Positions 41,201 through 41,769 of a DNA stretch of 41,769 bases are shown here, in pieces. The DNA lies in assembly GCA_041657845.1 (NCBI GenBank), contig JBBABD010000007.1, positions 1 to 41,769 on the forward strand, read 5' to 3'. Positions within the stretch are counted from its first letter, which is position 1, and each line of letters opens with the position of its first letter. The position numbers and the translations under genes are program-made. The notes under the pieces are model-generated. The model made no database searches. It saw only the letters and a program-made list of their open reading frames with translations, and had not been told where the DNA came from. The DNA comes from Parcubacteria group bacterium. GTDB lineage: Bacteria; Patescibacteriota; Minisyncoccia; Moranbacterales; JAKLHP01.

Positions 41201-41769
41201 GTAGCCGTCGCCCCAGTCGGCTGAGCTGTCATTGCCGACCATGTTGTTCCATTAAATATTTGAATGATGCTGGCATTGCTGTATCTGGGCATATATATGT
41301 TTCCGGAACTATCAGCTTCGCCTTTCATATCATTTCTAATTGTAAAACTCGGATTAGGCGCACCGGTTGTCCATGAATTGCCAGTCGTATTGTAGACAAA
41401 AAAGTTAGCCGTGTTGTTTCCCTGAAATGTATACAGCTTGCTATTTGCTCCCGCCTGCTTGTTCCAAATAACATCGCTTCCCAAATACAAAGCCTGAAGA
41501 GTTCCGGCTGTATTTGAAAACTGTTTCGGTCCAATCCATCCTTGTCCAGCAGTTGCTGCCGGATCAAATTTCCAAAAATCCGTCGTTCCGTTTCCTCTGA
41601 AAGCATAAATAAGATTTTCGGTTTCATTAAAAGTTAACGACCCATAATTAACTGCTTGAGGCGTCGGATCAGAAGTTAAAACTTCCCAAGTATTGGTTGA
41701 AAGCTGATATCTAAGAAAATCCATATAGCCGTACGACCTCATAAAATATAAATACCCATTCCAATAAAC
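35191..41769 (-). CDS. Giant surface protein with kelch-like blocks and fibronectin type III repeats (partial at its N-terminus)
   Basis: The frame is open to the window end, so the N-terminus and any signal peptide are missing; 2192 residues are visible. In order they form a kelch/galactose-oxidase-like propeller block (about 41769-40600; units such as YLYVTQGGNTNPNNYYRYDT), a beta domain with DAIDLGQ, a fibronectin-III domain ending IYKYKG, and a linker. A second kelch-like block follows (39800-38000), then a beta domain with ESIDLAQ, then some eight further FN3-like domains (APSNPTSISAY..., APSNPSTTSVNP..., SPPDIVTEPAISV...). The two blocks share the same order, a large internal duplication. 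No LPxTG motif or C-terminal membrane helix is seen; the protein ends FGWVTKLWQR. It probably acts in adhesion or surface binding. It heads an operon with a MacB-like exporter. Confidence 0.88.
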   Translation of the reverse strand, partial: VYWNGYLYFMRSYGYMDFLRYQLSTNTWEVLTSDPTPQAVNYGSLTFNETENLIYAFRGNGTTDFWKFDPAATAGQGWIGPKQFSNTAGTLQALYLGSDVIWNKQAGANSKLYTFQGNNTANFFVYNTTGNSWTTGAPNPSFTIRNDMKGEADSSGNIYMPRYSNASIIQIFNGTTWSAMTAQPTGATATDGAGLAFVGNDIYYIRGGANPCMYRYNSGLSTPAWGSCIATAINTSGQITTYYPYIGARITSDGTDVYMFPGDGETAFLKYTVSSGTWSNLTKTPFSQHYGSDMTYDSNNSKIYALAGLYKDETWEYDITANAWRHLPNSQKFTFGRGPERGASIEYAGGSSIYATIGQGVGLPSASADMWSFTVPTNNYPTTGTNTYVSDAIDLGQVSSGTSFSFNQDTPANTSVTYELCSNADQSACTSWHNITDGVISDLTISRYAYIKITLSTSNGTSTPTVYDYTISYASSDTNPSVPENLVSSSERDGEAILTDNEYTHEHPYFSWTAGEDNGSGVAGYYVYFGKNSEANPITDGVYQTATNYSVNEAMNYDTDPVHNYGTYYLIIKAKDNNNLVSDAWSPFIYKYKGVSPEQTVTKSLQDDFNKTGADFDSGKISYSSVDGSLRLNNVSGFWNQSRLSASPYYTYIGGELAMGECKTAGEESLNGNHCLYTFQGNNTQVLMRYEIETDTWINSTANPTELDLAPLGIYNGGTITEGPEGYLYASRGVSQPTFWRYDIANHRWLQMDDAPKIFTYGSILNYDGSRYIYMTPGGDDAFYRFDTCNEQDDCTPEWTQMENADFGNPNTSDGQKTSYGADSIYDGRNNIYVLQGGFYPYFAKYSIADDGGHGETEDAWTTLPAAPIGFYIGGSMEFDGDHTIYALSGNNRMKFLKYDINTETWSFLPDAPSTIYYGASMKYYNGYLYTTRGGTSSTAFYRFNIATNTWELPNRDFFGPHDVSGSVYFPFSNGALMADDGNGNIYLGRGAYDNTFGKYDTSTGSFNSLADLPIGAYNGSNIVYNGTESAIYYVSGSGIRTRRTGTDTTNPYFYKYDIETNSWTEITTDRPPALLAAGSSMAYDGSQYIYLTQGGSTTWWRYDTDGSPGSRWQALSTTGSCTSGNGSKIIYKDETIYRISAGNSRTNCKISGDFEDDSWTTSNLLPANVNYGASLIDGKDGYLYVTQGGNTNPNNYYRYDTNESNPDWEALSVIPGQATYGGIGTNASSRNWVITGAGGGTTYSDGLYSYVVSSSANGTGFEKTGTYTSESIDLAQAYRFANLTANYTLPANTSLEIQTRTSANNSNWGSWSTVSDDHTSGNTHRFSINSNPERYIQAKMIFSSSDQIYSPKLDDFSINYYQDLSAPSNPTSISAYSTSTKTTPIVTDTWYGNEAPYFEWPAAETAGGAADNSGGSGVAGYYVYFGTEIDGEPSQLQTETNYTAAGMTSGQYYYLRIQAIDNAGMVPVDIYPAFIYRYDSVAPSNPSTTSVNPTGYSSASLFTFTWADDSVDANSQLAKFQYRTGGDEAGVWTDIPDPATVSIQAEPYQPNKNTFYLRAVDNAGNASVALIQDYYYSGGAASPPTILTVDPDEEDNADNEFTFTWDLPESYSGDPSKLKYYYSVNARPTAYNTIETTAKAAGPGPFATQYGENIFYVVALNEGGLKTNSTDIDWVNPAQVLFYAETSAPGSPLNVQIFDTSDRESAEYSLALKWSTPASYDPGNFAGYAIYRSDDNVDFEEIATTTGSAYVDTELESKLYYYYVKSKDKTNNFSIATSTVELIPTGRYTSPPDIVTEPAISVASFAATIAWSTNRVASSFIEYGTSITLGQTNGQIDSVTSHTVNLTGLNAATKYYYRVKFVDPDGNIGTSVVSNFTTNDPPTISDVVTSEVGLSTANISWTTNMSGTCTLKYGKGSFTNTVEESAGGTTHIQKLSILESATQYLYQIECLDADLNSFSSDQYAFTTLEQPRVENMTVQNKEAVDIPTIAVGYTTTHPTSTLVKFKGSSESSYHNYLVNDLSTEHSATIEGLDPAIEYEVIASGIDSNGIEAATMSAKVTTLTDSRPPGLTTNRAVGRVTGRGKDAKANLYVKIETDETTKTKVLFGKGTILNNFEQSTAEDPANTYHLVTIPVDPGQVYSYVVEAVDMADNKTNSNSVTVVVEGAKDNATEIVVNTFSNKFGWVTKLWQR

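Noticed and set aside
35383..41627. Many short frames on both strands within the giant surface-protein gene
   Set aside because: They are shadows of one continuous reading frame with clear FN3 and kelch-like repeats and have no independent start signals.
36130..41769. Repeated DNA in the giant gene as a CRISPR array or tandem satellite
   Set aside because: The repetition is at protein-domain level with diverged DNA and no regular short repeat and spacer pattern.

Overview
The window looks like a chromosome segment of a Candidate Phyla Radiation (Patescibacteria) bacterium, most likely from the Parcubacteria/Moranbacteria side. This is an inference from gene content and style: an AT-rich, lysine/isoleucine-rich proteome, standard stop codons including TGA, few Shine-Dalgarno sites, a bacterial Elp3-like protein, an Obg GTPase without its C-terminal domain, several MacB-like ABC systems, a very large kelch/fibronectin-III surface protein and a diversity-generating retroelement (DGR). 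No rRNA, tRNA, CRISPR array or insertion sequence was seen.

Layout. 1-3913: the start of a pilin-like gene leaving the window, then rightward Elp3-like, prs, a Nudix-like protein and a YjbQ-family protein. 3915-13557: a leftward housekeeping run that reads leuS, a sugar nucleotidyltransferase, yvcK, a HAD phosphatase, an NRAMP-like transporter, glmS and rlmN. 13742-14725: obg, rightward. 14847-20392: leftward folD, an ABC permease/ATPase pair, dus and two small membrane or exported proteins. 20588-25318: a leftward operon starting with an ECF sigma factor, then a small membrane protein, an anchored DUF5666-like protein, a MacA-like adaptor and MacB-like ATPase and permease. 25617-26963: a rightward MFS exporter.

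27120-29909 is the most interesting part, a complete DGR. It has a reverse transcriptase, an Avd-like four-helix-bundle protein, a template repeat (TR, 28621-28734) and a variable repeat (VR, 29050-29163) forming the C-terminus of a target protein. In the 114 aligned positions TR and VR differ at 21, and all 21 are adenines of the TR on the reverse-transcriptase strand; none of the other 84 positions differs. Three things are unusual. The avd gene runs opposite to the RT and TR. Its natural ATG is put out of frame by a run of nine C. The RT carries an in-frame palindromic insert. The target has a near-consensus promoter, a strong ribosome binding site and a nested-hairpin leader.

29947-41769: leftward genes for a HI0933-family flavoprotein, a membrane-anchored glucosaminidase/lysozyme-like protein, a cyclophilin lipoprotein and a cold-shock protein. 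A final operon holds the giant surface protein (incomplete at the window end), an ABC ATPase and a MacB-like permease.

Two families of interspersed structured repeats cut across this. One is a TGTCAT...ATGACA palindrome found in-frame inside rlmN and again just before glmS. The other is a ~110-nt multi-stem element with two copies (14736-14836 and 25336-25436) whose stems show compensatory changes.
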